From CADEDH01 sp965216205 (lineage in GTDB: Bacteria; Actinomycetota; Acidimicrobiia; Acidimicrobiales; SZUA-35): 64,000 nucleotides of DNA. Numbering within the stretch: position 1 is the first letter of the stretch; each line of letters begins with the position of its first letter. The position numbers and the translations under genes are program-made. Under the pieces are notes generated by a model. The model was not told where the DNA came from. It saw only the letters and a list, made by a program, of their open reading frames with translations, and ran no database searches. The DNA lies in assembly GCA_965216205.1 (NCBI GenBank), contig OZ244139.1:1178001-1242000 (forward strand), read 5' to 3'. Positions 25,971-35,375 of the stretch are shown here, one piece after another.

Positions 25971-26023
25971 GAGATGTGACAATGGCGCCACGAACGTCCA
26001 GGTGAGGACGTCGAGATGTGACA
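25971..26023 (+). promoter_or_regulatory. Direct repeat of GAGATGTGACA upstream of the liv cluster
   Basis: GAGATGTGACA occurs at 25971-25981 and 26013-26023, 42 bp apart (about four helical turns). Each copy is followed by GGCGC and CACGA. TGTGA is also the half-site of CRP/FNR operators, but no TCACA partner is present. Probable regulator-binding sites for the operon. The rest of the 266-nt gap holds only the promoter candidate below. Confidence 0.5.
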
Positions 26024-26051
26024 GGCGCAACACGATTTTTGACGTGGCCCG

Positions 26052-26080
26052 TTGAACCTGTCTACCGTCCGGTTGCTACT
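26052..26080 (+). promoter_or_regulatory. Candidate promoter of the liv cluster
   Basis: TTGAAC (26052-26057), a 17-nt spacer and GCTACT (26075-26080) fit a sigma-70-type promoter moderately. They lie 52 nt before the GTG start of livG and downstream of the two GAGATGTGACA repeats. Confidence 0.4.
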
Positions 26081-26131
26081 GCGGCTGGCGCAGTCAACCT
26101 GATTCGAAAGGCGCAGGGGGAGGTCAACCAG

Positions 26132-26896
26132 GTGTCATTGCTCGATGTCTCCGACATCACGGTGAAGTTCGGCGGTATCACCGCGCTCGATCGGCTCTCG
26201 TTCGATATCGACGAGGGTGAGATCTGTGCCCTCATCGGACCGAACGGTGCCGGCAAGACGACGCTCTTCAACGTCGTCAGCCGCATCTACGACCCGACCG
26301 AGGGATCGGTGACGTTCGACGACATCGACCTGCTGAGTCTCGCACCCCACACGATCTCCCAGAAGGGCGTCTACCGGACGTTCCAGAACCTGGCGCTCTG
26401 GCCCGGCATGACCGTGCTGCAGAACGTGATGGTGGGCGACCACACGAGCACGAAGGCCAACTTCGTGACCTCGATGTTGCGGCTCGGCACCCGCGGTGAG
26501 GAGCGGGAGTCGAAGCTCCGGGCGTGGCGGGCGCTGGAGGAGCTCGGTCTGGAGGAGCATGCGTTCCATCCGGCGGCGGGCCTCCCGTTCGGCACGCTGA
26601 AGCGCATCGAGCTGGCTCGGGCCCTCATCGGCAACCCCCGTCTGCTGATGCTCGACGAGCCGGCCAGCGGCCTCACCCACAGCGAGGTCGACGAGCTCGG
26701 CGAAACGATCCGCCAGCTCCGCGATGACCACAACCTCACCGTCCTCCTCGTGGAGCACCACATGCGGATGGTGATGGGGATCTCGGAGAAGGTCGTCGTG
26801 CTCAACTTCGGCAAGAAGATCGCAGAAGGCCCGCCCAGCGTCGTTCGCGAAGATCCATCCGTCATCGAGGCCTACCTCGGGAGTTCAGCGGCATGA
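26132..26896 (+). CDS. livG: Branched-chain-type ABC transporter ATP-binding protein LivG
   Basis: 254 residues from GTG at 26132, preceded by GGGGGAGG at good spacing; the longer frame from 26018 is not supported. Walker A is GPNGAGKTT (36-44), Walker B LLMLDEPASG, H-loop LLVEHHM. The signature region reads LPFGTLKRIELARAL rather than the common SGGQ, a variant known in LivG proteins. It energises uptake with the LivF homologue and the permeases downstream. First gene of the cluster; stop overlaps the livF start. Confidence 0.93.
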   Translation: MSLLDVSDITVKFGGITALDRLSFDIDEGEICALIGPNGAGKTTLFNVVSRIYDPTEGSVTFDDIDLLSLAPHTISQKGVYRTFQNLALWPGMTVLQNVMVGDHTSTKANFVTSMLRLGTRGEERESKLRAWRALEELGLEEHAFHPAAGLPFGTLKRIELARALIGNPRLLMLDEPASGLTHSEVDELGETIRQLRDDHNLTVLLVEHHMRMVMGISEKVVVLNFGKKIAEGPPSVVREDPSVIEAYLGSSAA

Positions 26897-27657
26897 CCGA
26901 CACCGACAGCTCAGCGAGCTCGAGCAGCAACGGGCTCAACGACGACCTCAAGCCGTTGATGCTCAAGGTCGAGGACCTCCACGCCCGCTACGGAGCGGTC
27001 GAGGTGCTACGGGGCCTGGACTTCCAGGTCCCCGACGGCGACGTCGTCGTGATCCTCGGTGCCAACGGCGCCGGCAAGACCACGACGCTCCGAGCGGTGT
27101 GCAACATGGTCACCTGCAGCGGAACGGTGCAGCTCGCCGGCGAGGACATCTCCCGGCAGAACACCGCCGACATCGTCAACAAGGGCGTCGCCCACGTGCC
27201 ACAGGGTCGGGGAACGTTCCCCGAGCTGTCCGTGATCGACAACCTCGAGATCGGTGGCTACACCCGCTCCGACTCGCTCGACGAGGACATGGACCGGTGG
27301 TTCACGATGTTCCCCCGGCTCGCCGAGCGGAAGGACCAGCTCGCCGGCTCGCTCAGCGGTGGCGAGCAGCAGATGCTGGCCGTCGCCAGGGCGTTGATGT
27401 GCCGGCCGAATCTCCTCCTCCTCGACGAGCCATCGCTGGGCCTCGCCCCGTTGATCATCGAGGATCTGTTCAGCACGTTCGCCGAGCTCAACCGTGAATC
27501 GGGCGTGACCATGCTCATCGTGGAGCAGAACGCCAACCTCGCGCTCGAGCTCGCCAGCTATGGCTACGTGCTGGAAGCCGGCCAGATCGTGCTGGAGGGC
27601 TCATCGGAGAAACTCAAGAGCGACAGCGCCGTCCAGGAAGCGTACCTCGGGGCCTAG
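26893..27657 (+). CDS. livF: Branched-chain-type ABC transporter ATP-binding protein LivF
   Basis: 254 residues, coupled to livG by an ATGA overlap. The N-terminus carries an extra Ser-rich stretch (about 20 residues) before the ATPase core. Walker A is GANGAGKTT, the signature LSGGEQQ, Walker B LLLLDEPSLGLAP and H-loop VEQNANLAL, all intact. As the second ATPase of the HAAT-type transporter it likely serves both permease pairs that follow (27747-29898 and 31742-33723), because no other ATPase genes are present in the cluster. Confidence 0.93.
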   Translation: MTDTDSSASSSSNGLNDDLKPLMLKVEDLHARYGAVEVLRGLDFQVPDGDVVVILGANGAGKTTTLRAVCNMVTCSGTVQLAGEDISRQNTADIVNKGVAHVPQGRGTFPELSVIDNLEIGGYTRSDSLDEDMDRWFTMFPRLAERKDQLAGSLSGGEQQMLAVARALMCRPNLLLLDEPSLGLAPLIIEDLFSTFAELNRESGVTMLIVEQNANLALELASYGYVLEAGQIVLEGSSEKLKSDSAVQEAYLGA

Positions 27658-27746
27658 CGGCCCAGGAATCCGAACCCGCCGACCGGAATCAGCAGCAATC
27701 ACCGACAGCAAGTACCGAGAGCAAGAATCGGAAACGGAGACCCGAC

Positions 27747-28709
27747 GTGCAACTGTTCCTCCAGCGTCTGTTCGACGGCCTCGACAATGGCGCCGTGTAC
27801 GCCGTTGTCGCGGTGGCGTTGGTCCTGATCTTCAAGGCCACCACGCTCGTCAACTTCGCGCAGGGCGAGTTGGCGATGGCCGGAACGTTCATCGCCTACA
27901 TCCTTGCGGCCGAGCCCGACGTGGCGGGCAGGGTCCCCAACTTCGGCCTGGACGCCTCGATACGTCCAGGTGGCTTCCCGCTCGGCCTGCTGCTGGCGAT
28001 CATCGTGGCGATGGCCATCAGCGCCGCCGTCGGGGCGGCGATCGAACGGGTGTTGATACGCCCCTTCGACCCCACCGACCATCTACCCGTGGTGCTGATC
28101 ACCCTCGGCATCTTCCTCCTGCTCAACTCGATCGCCGGTTACATCTGGAACTTCAACCCGCGACCCTTCCCGAGCATGTTCCCGAACGGGGCCGACGACT
28201 TCGTCGGAATCGGTGGTGCCCGACTCCGCTACACGGTCATCGGAACCTGGGCGGTCGTGGGCCTGATGGGTCTCAGCCTCTGGTTCATCCTGTCCAAGAC
28301 CAAGATCGGCCTCGCCTTCCGGGCGGTCTCGTCCAACACCGAGTCGGCTCGTCTCGTGGGCGTACGGGTCGGCAAGGTGCTGATGTTCGGCTGGGCCCTC
28401 GCTGCCGCCTTCGGAACCCTCGGCGGCTCGCTGGTGGCGCCGAAGCTCTTCCTCCAGCCCAACATGATGGTCACCCTCCTGATCTTCTCCTTCGCCGCCG
28501 CCACGATCGGCGGCCTCGACTCGCTGCTCGGAGCCGTCGTCGGCGGGATCGCCATCGGGCTCATCCAGTCGATGCTCGTCGGCTACCTGGGCGACTTCGA
28601 TCCGGCCTTCATCATTCTCAGCCTCGCCGTCGCCTTCATCTGCATCCTCGGTGTGCTGTGGTTCAAGCCGGCCGGACTGTTCGGCACGGCCAGAGTGGAG
28701 CGGGTGTGA
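27747..28709 (+). CDS. livH: Branched-chain-type ABC transporter permease LivH (pair 1)
   Basis: 320 residues from GTG at 27747 with an ACGGAGA ribosome site. Eight or so hydrophobic segments include the family start LQRLFDGLDNGAVYAVVAVALVLIF and NFAQGELAM. The cytoplasmic coupling region KIGLAFRAVSSNTESARLVGV and the end SFAAATIGGLDSLLGAVVGG are characteristic. It forms the translocation channel with the LivM protein encoded next. Confidence 0.93.
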   Translation: MQLFLQRLFDGLDNGAVYAVVAVALVLIFKATTLVNFAQGELAMAGTFIAYILAAEPDVAGRVPNFGLDASIRPGGFPLGLLLAIIVAMAISAAVGAAIERVLIRPFDPTDHLPVVLITLGIFLLLNSIAGYIWNFNPRPFPSMFPNGADDFVGIGGARLRYTVIGTWAVVGLMGLSLWFILSKTKIGLAFRAVSSNTESARLVGVRVGKVLMFGWALAAAFGTLGGSLVAPKLFLQPNMMVTLLIFSFAAATIGGLDSLLGAVVGGIAIGLIQSMLVGYLGDFDPAFIILSLAVAFICILGVLWFKPAGLFGTARVERV

Positions 28710-28770
28710 TGACAGCGAGTGCAGAGAGCTTGCAACGACTGCTGACGACGGGCACGAGAGGGGCAACGCA

Positions 28771-29898
28771 ATGAGCGAACCGATGCTGACCATGAAGCAG
28801 GGCAGCAAGGAGCACAAGACCTACCTGCTCGTCACCTGGGGCCTGTTCATCCTGTTCGCCATCGCGCTGCCCTACATCCTCACCGCGATGTTCGGCGAGT
28901 TCCAGGTCGGACGCCTGAACCGCGCCATCTACCTGGCGGTCGCGATCCTCGGCCTCAACCTCGTGATCGGTTACTCGGGCCTCATCGCGCTCGGCCACAG
29001 CGCCTTCATCGGCATCGGCGCGTTCTTCACCGCATCGCTGATCGTCGACGAGGGGTGGGACTACTGGATGACCATCCCGGTGTCGATGTTGGCCGCGTTC
29101 GTGGTTGGCGTCCTGCTCGGCATCCCGGCGCTCCGGATCAAGGGCCTCTACCTGGCCCTGTTGACCGTCACGTTCGCCGCGGTGTTCCCCACGTTGGCCA
29201 AGCTCGACAAGTGGGGCATCGCCGAACGGACCGGTGGCGTCAACGGCCGGAACATCCCCGAGAAGATCGTGGCTCCCGAGTGGGTGCAGAGCATCCTCCA
29301 GATCGACGACACCCCCGATCAGCAGGCGATCTACAAATACTTCATCATCGCGAGCCTCAGCGGGCTGGCGTGGTGGGGTACCCGCAACCTGATCAAGAGC
29401 CGTCCTGGTCGGGCGATCATCGCCATCCGTGACAACGAGACCGGGGCTGCGGTCAGCGGCATCAACCTCCCGCTCTACAAGACGCTCACGTTCGGTGTGT
29501 CGGCTGCTCTCGGCGGTCTCGCCGGCGTGATGTGGGCCATGAACTCGGCGTTCGTCGGCGAGCAGGACTTCGGCTTCGCCCCACTGGCGATTCCGTTGCT
29601 GGTCGGGCTGGTGATCGGCGGCGTGGCCACGTTGGAGGGTGCGCTCGTCGGCTCGCTCGTCTGGGTGTTCGTCGGCGAGTTCACCCGCAACCTCGGGCTC
29701 GACATCCTGTCGCAGGCCTTGTTCGGCATCATTCTCATTCTGGTGACGTTCTTTGCACCTGGGGGGATTGTCGGCTTCTTGAAGCAGGTGAAGGCTAGGC
29801 TCGTCCGGGTCATCCCTCAGCCCCCTGAGGGTGCGTTGGTCTCGGGGTCGAGCGCTGACGACCTGGTCGACGACGTCGTGCCCGAACCGGCCGTCTGA
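28771..29898 (+). CDS. livM: Branched-chain-type ABC transporter permease LivM (pair 1)
   Basis: 375 residues from ATG at 28771, with an AGAGGGG ribosome site. The LivM signatures are GLNLVIGYSGLIALGHSAFIGIGA and LRIKGLYLALLTVTFAAVFP; the coupling region is RPGRAIIAIRDNETGAAVSGIN. A 40-residue hydrophilic C-terminal tail (GSSADDLVDDVVPEP) extends beyond most homologues. It pairs with the LivH encoded 61 nt upstream. The 143-nt gap to the next gene holds a promoter candidate, so the binding protein may also have its own transcript. Confidence 0.93.
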   Translation: MSEPMLTMKQGSKEHKTYLLVTWGLFILFAIALPYILTAMFGEFQVGRLNRAIYLAVAILGLNLVIGYSGLIALGHSAFIGIGAFFTASLIVDEGWDYWMTIPVSMLAAFVVGVLLGIPALRIKGLYLALLTVTFAAVFPTLAKLDKWGIAERTGGVNGRNIPEKIVAPEWVQSILQIDDTPDQQAIYKYFIIASLSGLAWWGTRNLIKSRPGRAIIAIRDNETGAAVSGINLPLYKTLTFGVSAALGGLAGVMWAMNSAFVGEQDFGFAPLAIPLLVGLVIGGVATLEGALVGSLVWVFVGEFTRNLGLDILSQALFGIILILVTFFAPGGIVGFLKQVKARLVRVIPQPPEGALVSGSSADDLVDDVVPEPAV

Positions 29899-29968
29899 CA
29901 CCGCAGAGGTCAACTTCAGACCACGAGGCCATTCCCGCCAGCTGGCTCGGCCACCTGGCCCCCGGTAC

Positions 29969-29974
29969 TACAAT
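29969..29974 (+). promoter_or_regulatory. Candidate -10 box before the binding-protein gene
   Basis: TACAAT (29969-29974) is the best -10 match in the 143-nt gap after livM. No good -35 is seen. A small hairpin (AAGTCC / GGACTT, 30003-30019) lies in the presumed leader just before the GAGAGGAG ribosome site of the gene at 30042. Confidence 0.35.
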
Positions 29975-30041
29975 GCTTTACGAAACACGCTCTAGGAGAT
30001 CTAAGTCCTCCCGGGACTTGGCGAGAGGAGAAATCACAACC

Positions 30042-31640
30042 ATGTCGAAACTGGCAAAGATATTGAGTTTGCTGTTCGCGATGGCGCTCGTCGCCGCCGC
30101 GTGCGGCGGAAGCGACGATGGTGACGGCGACGAGGCCGGCACCGAGGCCGGCGAAGAAGAAGCGGGCGGAGGTGGTGGCATCGATGACGATGCGGCCAGT
30201 GACGCACTGTCCGGCGATGACGACGAGGGCGAGGGCGAAGGCGAAGGTGAGGGCGAAGAAGAGCCCGCCGCCGCCGCCGGTTCGATCGAGGAACTGGAGG
30301 CCCAGTGGGCCGACAACCGCCAGGCTGTCGTCGACGAGCTGACGGCCGGCATCGATGCCGGCGATTTCGGCGTCGGCGACGACAACATCCTCCGGGGTCC
30401 GGGTGGGTTCGAGATCGACCTGAACAACTGCCCGGCCGACTGGTCCGACACCGAGGGCCTGGACGGCTCGGTCAAGATCGGTCACACGACCGCTCAGTCC
30501 GGCAACCTCGCTGCCTACGGCAACATCGCGTTGGGCATGGAGACCTACTTCAACTACGTGAACGAGAACGGTGGCGTCGGCGGTCAGCCGCTCGAGCTGA
30601 TCGTCAAGGACGACGGCTACGTCGCCACCCAGACGATCGAGCTGGTGGCCGAGCTGATCCAGTCGGACAAGCCGTTCTTCATCACCACGCTGGGCTCGCC
30701 GAACACGCTGGCGACCTACGACACGCTCAACGAGAACTGCATCCCGCAGCCGTTCGTGATGACCGGTCACCCCGCCTGGGGCGACCCGGAGAACCATCCG
30801 TGGACCACCGGCCTGCAGATGTCGTACGCCACCGAGGCCATCCTCTGGGGCAACTGGATCAAGACCAACATGGCCGACCAGTTGCCGGTCACCGTCTCGG
30901 GTCTCGTGATGGACAACGACTTCGGCCTCGCCTACCAGGACGGCTTCGAGCGGTGGGCGGAAGCCAACCCCGACGTCGTGGCCGAGTTCAACCCGATCCC
31001 CCACGATCCGGCGGCCCCGACCGTCACCAACGAGATGACCACGATCGCCGCCGCTGAGCCCGACGTGTTCATCTCCATGACGGCCGGTAACCCGTGCCTG
31101 TTCGCCATCCAGGAGGCCGGCAACAACGGCCTCGTCGGGAGCGACACGGTGCTGTTCACCCCGTCGGTCTGCAAGGCCAACTCCTTCATCGAGCCCGCCG
31201 GCGACGTCGGCGATGGCTGGTACATCGTCGGCGGTGGCGTGAAGACCACCACCGATCCGCAGTACGAGGATGACGCCTTCGTGTCCTGGGCCAACGAATT
31301 GATGGCGGCCGACGGTCACGACATCACCGACGCCAACTTCGGTACCGGCTTCGGCATGTTCGCCTGGGCTCACGTCGAGGCGCTGCGCATCGCCGCCGAG
31401 CTGCCGGGCGGGCTGACCCGTTCGAACCTGATCCTCGCCCTTCGGGGAATGGACGTCAACCACCCGATGGCCCTCGACGGTGTCAAGTTCGCGGTGGACG
31501 GCAACGAGGACTCCTACTACATCGAGGGCTCTGACATCGCGATCTACGACGCCGCGACCGGAACCTGGGTGCAGGAAGGTCCTCCCGTCGACCTGAACGG
31601 TTCGTCGTCGAACTGCGTCTGGACCGACGAAGGCTGCTGA
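30042..31640 (+). CDS. livK: Branched-chain-type ABC transporter substrate-binding lipoprotein (paralog 3)
   Basis: 532 residues from ATG at 30042. The lipoprotein signal ends LVAAAC (Cys21). A 60-residue linker of Asp, Glu, Gly and Ala follows, including an (EGEG)n stretch, then the shared prefix (EELEAQWADNRQ ... NCPADWSDTEG) and a type I periplasmic-binding fold (KIGHTTAQSGNLAAYGN). It is the binding protein embedded in the transporter cluster, flanked by permease pairs 1 and 2, so it is the probable delivery protein for one or both. Ligand unknown. The gene is followed by a strong 16-bp hairpin. Confidence 0.93.
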   Translation: MSKLAKILSLLFAMALVAAACGGSDDGDGDEAGTEAGEEEAGGGGGIDDDAASDALSGDDDEGEGEGEGEGEEEPAAAAGSIEELEAQWADNRQAVVDELTAGIDAGDFGVGDDNILRGPGGFEIDLNNCPADWSDTEGLDGSVKIGHTTAQSGNLAAYGNIALGMETYFNYVNENGGVGGQPLELIVKDDGYVATQTIELVAELIQSDKPFFITTLGSPNTLATYDTLNENCIPQPFVMTGHPAWGDPENHPWTTGLQMSYATEAILWGNWIKTNMADQLPVTVSGLVMDNDFGLAYQDGFERWAEANPDVVAEFNPIPHDPAAPTVTNEMTTIAAAEPDVFISMTAGNPCLFAIQEAGNNGLVGSDTVLFTPSVCKANSFIEPAGDVGDGWYIVGGGVKTTTDPQYEDDAFVSWANELMAADGHDITDANFGTGFGMFAWAHVEALRIAAELPGGLTRSNLILALRGMDVNHPMALDGVKFAVDGNEDSYYIEGSDIAIYDAATGTWVQEGPPVDLNGSSSNCVWTDEGC

Positions 31641-31680
31641 TCCAGCAGTCCCGAGAATCATCACGTCAGTAACTGACTGA

Positions 31681-31717
31681 CGGCTGGGGCCGAGGACATC
31701 CTCCTCGGCCCCAGCCG
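31681..31717 (+). terminator. Strong hairpin between binding protein and second permease pair
   Basis: A perfect 16-bp stem, CGGCTGGGGCCGAGGA pairing with TCCTCGGCCCCAGCCG, encloses a 5-nt loop (CATCC). It lies 41 nt after the stop at 31640 and 25 nt before the next start. No U-run follows, so it may act as an attenuator or 3' stabiliser, letting the lipoprotein be made in excess over the permeases. Confidence 0.7.
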
Positions 31718-31741
31718 CGTTCGTAGTCCGGAGGATCACGC

Positions 31742-32683
31742 TTGGAACTGCTGCTACAGCGCATCTTCGATGCGATGTTCAACGGTGCTATCTACGCCTC
31801 GTTGGCGATCGCCCTCGTCACCATCTATCGAGCAACCGGACTCCTCAACTTCGCCCAGGGCGAGCTCGCAACGTTCAGCGGCTACATCGGCCTCCTCCTC
31901 CTCTCGCCGCCTGGAGCGGCCATCGCCGGCGCCGGGCTCGTGGATGTGCTCCCAGGTTTGCCGTGGCCGACACCGCTGGCCATGGCCGGCGCCGTCGTCT
32001 TCGGCGCGGCGGCCGGCGCCCTCACCGAGCGCGTCCTGATCCGGCCATTGGAGGGGCAGGCCGACATCGCGGTGGTGAACGTCACGATCGGCTTGTTCAT
32101 CGCCGTCAACGCGCTCACCGTCCAGTTCTGGCAGGTCCGACCGCGGAACTTCCCGAGCCCCTTCCCCGCCGAGTCCGACGACTACTTCAGCGTCGCCGGT
32201 GCACGGCTGCGGTTCGAATCGATCGGGGTGTGGCTCACCCTGCTGGTGCTGCTCGGCCTGCTCGGCCTGTTCCTGCACCGCACCAAGGTCGGCCTCGCGT
32301 TCCGGGCGATCACCAGCAACCGGGCCTCGGCCGAGCTCGTGGGCGTGCGGGTCGGTCGGATCCTCATGGTCGGCTGGGCCGTGGCCGCCGGCATCGGCGC
32401 TCTCGCAGCCGTCCTCGTGGCCGACGTGGTACTGCTCGAGCCGTTCATGATGATCCGCCTCCTCATCTTCTCCTTCGCCGCCGCCACCATCGGCGGCCTC
32501 GACAGCCCGCTGGGGGCCATCGTGGGGGGCGTGATCGTGGCCATGGCCCAGACCCTGGTGCCCGCCTACCTGCCGTTCATCTCGACCGACCTGAGCCTGC
32601 TCCCGCCCCTCGTGGTCATGGGCCTCGTGCTCCTGATCCAACCGACGGGCCTGTTCGGCACCAAGCGGGTGGAGCGGGTATGA
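31742..32683 (+). CDS. livH: Branched-chain-type ABC transporter permease LivH (pair 2)
   Basis: 313 residues from TTG at 31742, with GGAGG seven nt upstream. The family start LLLQRIFDAMFNGAIYASLAIALVTIYRATG and NFAQGELAT are clear; the coupling region is KVGLAFRAITSNRASAELVGVRVGR. It is a second LivH in the cluster, divergent enough from the one at 27747 to suggest another substrate preference. It is coupled to the next gene by ATGA. Confidence 0.92.
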   Translation: MELLLQRIFDAMFNGAIYASLAIALVTIYRATGLLNFAQGELATFSGYIGLLLLSPPGAAIAGAGLVDVLPGLPWPTPLAMAGAVVFGAAAGALTERVLIRPLEGQADIAVVNVTIGLFIAVNALTVQFWQVRPRNFPSPFPAESDDYFSVAGARLRFESIGVWLTLLVLLGLLGLFLHRTKVGLAFRAITSNRASAELVGVRVGRILMVGWAVAAGIGALAAVLVADVVLLEPFMMIRLLIFSFAAATIGGLDSPLGAIVGGVIVAMAQTLVPAYLPFISTDLSLLPPLVVMGLVLLIQPTGLFGTKRVERV

Positions 32684-33723
32684 CGGCGCCGAGCTCGGAG
32701 TCGGGGCGGCGAACGGCCGGCCCCGGCGATGGACACGACATCGCCGAGGCGCCGCGCCGCGAACCGCCGAGCGGGCGGCGGCCGCTCTCGCGGGCGGCGA
32801 AGGCCGCGATCGCGGTCGTGGTGCTCGCCATCCTCGTGCTCCCGTTCCTCGTAGACCCGATCGCCCTGCGCCGGACCGCCAGCCTGATCGTCCTGACGCT
32901 CGCGGTGCTGGGAGTGGTCGTGGCCACCGGCTACACCGGCCAGATCACGCTCGGCCACGGTGCGTTCGTGGGTCTCGGGGCGTTCGCGATGGGCGCCTGG
33001 CTCGACTTCACCAGCCTCCCGTTCCTGGCCGCGGTAGCGGTGAACTTCGTGTTCTGCGGCGCCGTCGGCTGGCTCGTGGGGGTACCGGCGCTGCGGATCA
33101 AGGGCCTGTATCTGGCGCTGATCACCCTGGCTGCCGGGGTGTTGTTCCCCTCCCTCGCCCGGCAGTTCCCCCGGCTCACCGGCGGACCGTCGGGGCGGCC
33201 GGTCGACCGATCGCTCGAGGCGCCGGCTTGGCTCGGCGCCGACCACACCGTCACCTACCGGTACTTCTTCTGCCTGGCGATCTGCGTGGTCATGTTCGTC
33301 CTCACCGCCGCCGTCCTCCGTAGTCGGTGGGGGCGGGCGATGCAGGCCGTCCGTGACGACGAGACCGCGGCGGCCACGTTCGGGATCAACATCGTGCACA
33401 CCAAGGCGGGATCGTTCGGTCTCTCGGCCGCGCTGGCCGGCACGGCCGGCGCGCTCCAGGTGGTGCTGTTCCCCTTCGTGAGCCACGATCAGTTCACAGT
33501 CTTCCTGTCACTCCGGCTCTACGCGGCGGCCGTCATCGGCGGCGCAGCGTCGATCATGGGCGCCATCTACGGCGTGGTGGCCCTCATCGTCGTCCCGGCC
33601 GTCAACTCGGCCCTCGGATTGTTCGACAACGACGTGCTGGTCTTCGGTGTCGGTCTCATCATCCTCACCTTCATCGCCCCGGACGGCATCGCCGGCTGGG
33701 TCCGTCGGAGGAGCCGAGGCTGA
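32680..33723 (+). CDS. livM: Branched-chain-type ABC transporter permease LivM (pair 2)
   Basis: 347 residues, start overlapping the livH stop. A 45-residue hydrophilic N-terminus precedes the membrane domain. LivM signatures are VVATGYTGQITLGHGAFVGLGA and LRIKGLYLALITLAAGVLFP, and the coupling region is WGRAMQAVRDDETAAATFGIN. It should form the channel with the preceding LivH and share LivGF encoded at 26 kb. The lipoprotein gene downstream begins 57 nt after its stop. Confidence 0.92.
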   Translation: MTAPSSESGRRTAGPGDGHDIAEAPRREPPSGRRPLSRAAKAAIAVVVLAILVLPFLVDPIALRRTASLIVLTLAVLGVVVATGYTGQITLGHGAFVGLGAFAMGAWLDFTSLPFLAAVAVNFVFCGAVGWLVGVPALRIKGLYLALITLAAGVLFPSLARQFPRLTGGPSGRPVDRSLEAPAWLGADHTVTYRYFFCLAICVVMFVLTAAVLRSRWGRAMQAVRDDETAAATFGINIVHTKAGSFGLSAALAGTAGALQVVLFPFVSHDQFTVFLSLRLYAAAVIGGAASIMGAIYGVVALIVVPAVNSALGLFDNDVLVFGVGLIILTFIAPDGIAGWVRRRSRG

Positions 33724-33779
33724 GCAGCCGGGTGGGGCCCGTCGGGAAGTCAACGCCACCGGAGCGAGTTTCAACGTCG

Positions 33780-35276
33780 ATGCGACTCTCCTTGCCAACG
33801 CTCGCGCTCGGCCTCGCCATCGCCCTGGGCGCCGCCGCCTGCAGCGATGCCACCGCCGACGGCTCCGGCGAGGTCGGCGAGGCCGTCGATGACTCGGTGA
33901 CCACGGCGACGTTCCGGACCGATCCGACCATCGATGACACGGTGCCCGACGAGTTCGCCTCGCTCTCGCTCGAGGAGAAGATCGACGAGTTCCTCGAGCT
34001 GTCCAACAGTCGCCTCGCCTCGAGCATCGCCGCCGAGATGGCCGCCGACGGCGACCCGCGTTGGGGACCCTGGCTGCTCGACCTGCTCCGGCTCGGCCCG
34101 TCCAATCTCACCGACATCGACGTGGCGGAGGCCATGGCGTCGATCTCCGGGATCGACCGCGATCCCGACAACTTCATCACCGACGACTACCGGATCTACG
34201 GCGGATGGGTCTACGACCAGGCCGTCGATCCTGGCCCCGGGTACCGGGAGTGGAAGCTCGGCCTCTACGGGCCGCTCGACGAGGACTTCGCCGCCCTGCT
34301 CGACTCGGTCCCCGACGACGTGACCCTCAGCCGGATCCAGTGGGGCGGTGTACCGCGGGGCGGTATCCCGGAGCTGAACGACCCGGCTCGGGTGACCGCA
34401 GCCGAAGCCGACTGGATGGAAGCCGACGAGATCGTGTTCGGCGCCGAGATCGACGGCACCGCCGTCGCCTACCCGTTCCGGATCCTCGGTCACCACGAGC
34501 TGGCCAACGACACCATCGCCGGCACGCCCGTGTCGGTCGTGTTCTGCACGCTGTGCCGGACCGCCCTCCTGTTCGACCGCCGCGTCGCCGGTCCCGACGG
34601 GACAGAGATCGTGCTCGATCTCCAGACCTCCGGCCTGTTGGCCAACTCGAACAAGATCATGGTCGACGTGCAGACCGACACGCTGTGGTCCCACCTGGAG
34701 GGCGTCGGGATCGGTGGACCGCTCGCGGCCACCGAGTTGGCCCAGCTCCCGCTCGAGACCACGACGTGGGGCGCCTGGGTCGACGCCCATCCCGACACCT
34801 CCGTGCTCGACATCCCCGCCCCGGTCTTCCCCGAGAACCCCGAGCAGGGCGGGCCGGCCTACACCTATCAACCCGACTCGCCCTACCCCGGCTACTACGA
34901 CAACCCGGAGGTGTGGTTCCCGATCCTCGACACCCCCACCGACGACCTCGACCTGAAGGACCAGGTGCTCGGCCTCCAAGCCGGCGACGACGCGCTCGCC
35001 GTGGCCGTCGACGCGATCGTGGCCGACGGGCCCCGCGTCTTCACCGTCGGTGATGCGACGATCCTGGTCGCCCCGAACGGACCGGCGGGGGCCCGAGCCT
35101 ACGACGCGAACGGCGCCGACCTCGCGGCCGGCGACCGGCCCGAGGTCGAGACGACCACCGACGACGCCGTGCTCGCCGACGGTACCGCGCTGCCCCGCCT
35201 GGTCGTGGACCAGGGCTTCTGGTTCGCCTGGTTCGGCAACAACCCGACCACCGACTGGTGGCCCCGCAACAGTTGA
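33780..35276 (+). CDS. DUF3179-family lipoprotein
   Basis: 498 residues from ATG at 33780, chosen because it gives a lipoprotein signal (LGLAIALGAAAC, Cys21). The DUF3179 domain is recognised by VPRGGIPELNDPA, DEIVFGAEIDGTAVAYPFRILGHHELAND and VVFCTLCRTALLFDRR, with the conserved C-x-x-C. The family has no established biochemical role. It stands between a LivHM pair and a binding lipoprotein, with short spacings, so it may be a surface accessory factor of this uptake system. A possible GTG start at 33732 would remove the signal. Confidence 0.85.
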   Translation: MRLSLPTLALGLAIALGAAACSDATADGSGEVGEAVDDSVTTATFRTDPTIDDTVPDEFASLSLEEKIDEFLELSNSRLASSIAAEMAADGDPRWGPWLLDLLRLGPSNLTDIDVAEAMASISGIDRDPDNFITDDYRIYGGWVYDQAVDPGPGYREWKLGLYGPLDEDFAALLDSVPDDVTLSRIQWGGVPRGGIPELNDPARVTAAEADWMEADEIVFGAEIDGTAVAYPFRILGHHELANDTIAGTPVSVVFCTLCRTALLFDRRVAGPDGTEIVLDLQTSGLLANSNKIMVDVQTDTLWSHLEGVGIGGPLAATELAQLPLETTTWGAWVDAHPDTSVLDIPAPVFPENPEQGGPAYTYQPDSPYPGYYDNPEVWFPILDTPTDDLDLKDQVLGLQAGDDALAVAVDAIVADGPRVFTVGDATILVAPNGPAGARAYDANGADLAAGDRPEVETTTDDAVLADGTALPRLVVDQGFWFAWFGNNPTTDWWPRNS

Positions 35277-35375
35277 GCGTCACCCTTCGGGTTCGGCCCG
35301 GCTGAGCTCTCCTGAACCCGCGCCGTCACAGAGTCGCGGGCTCACGCCCTGCGTCATCTAGGATCGGGAGCGGAG

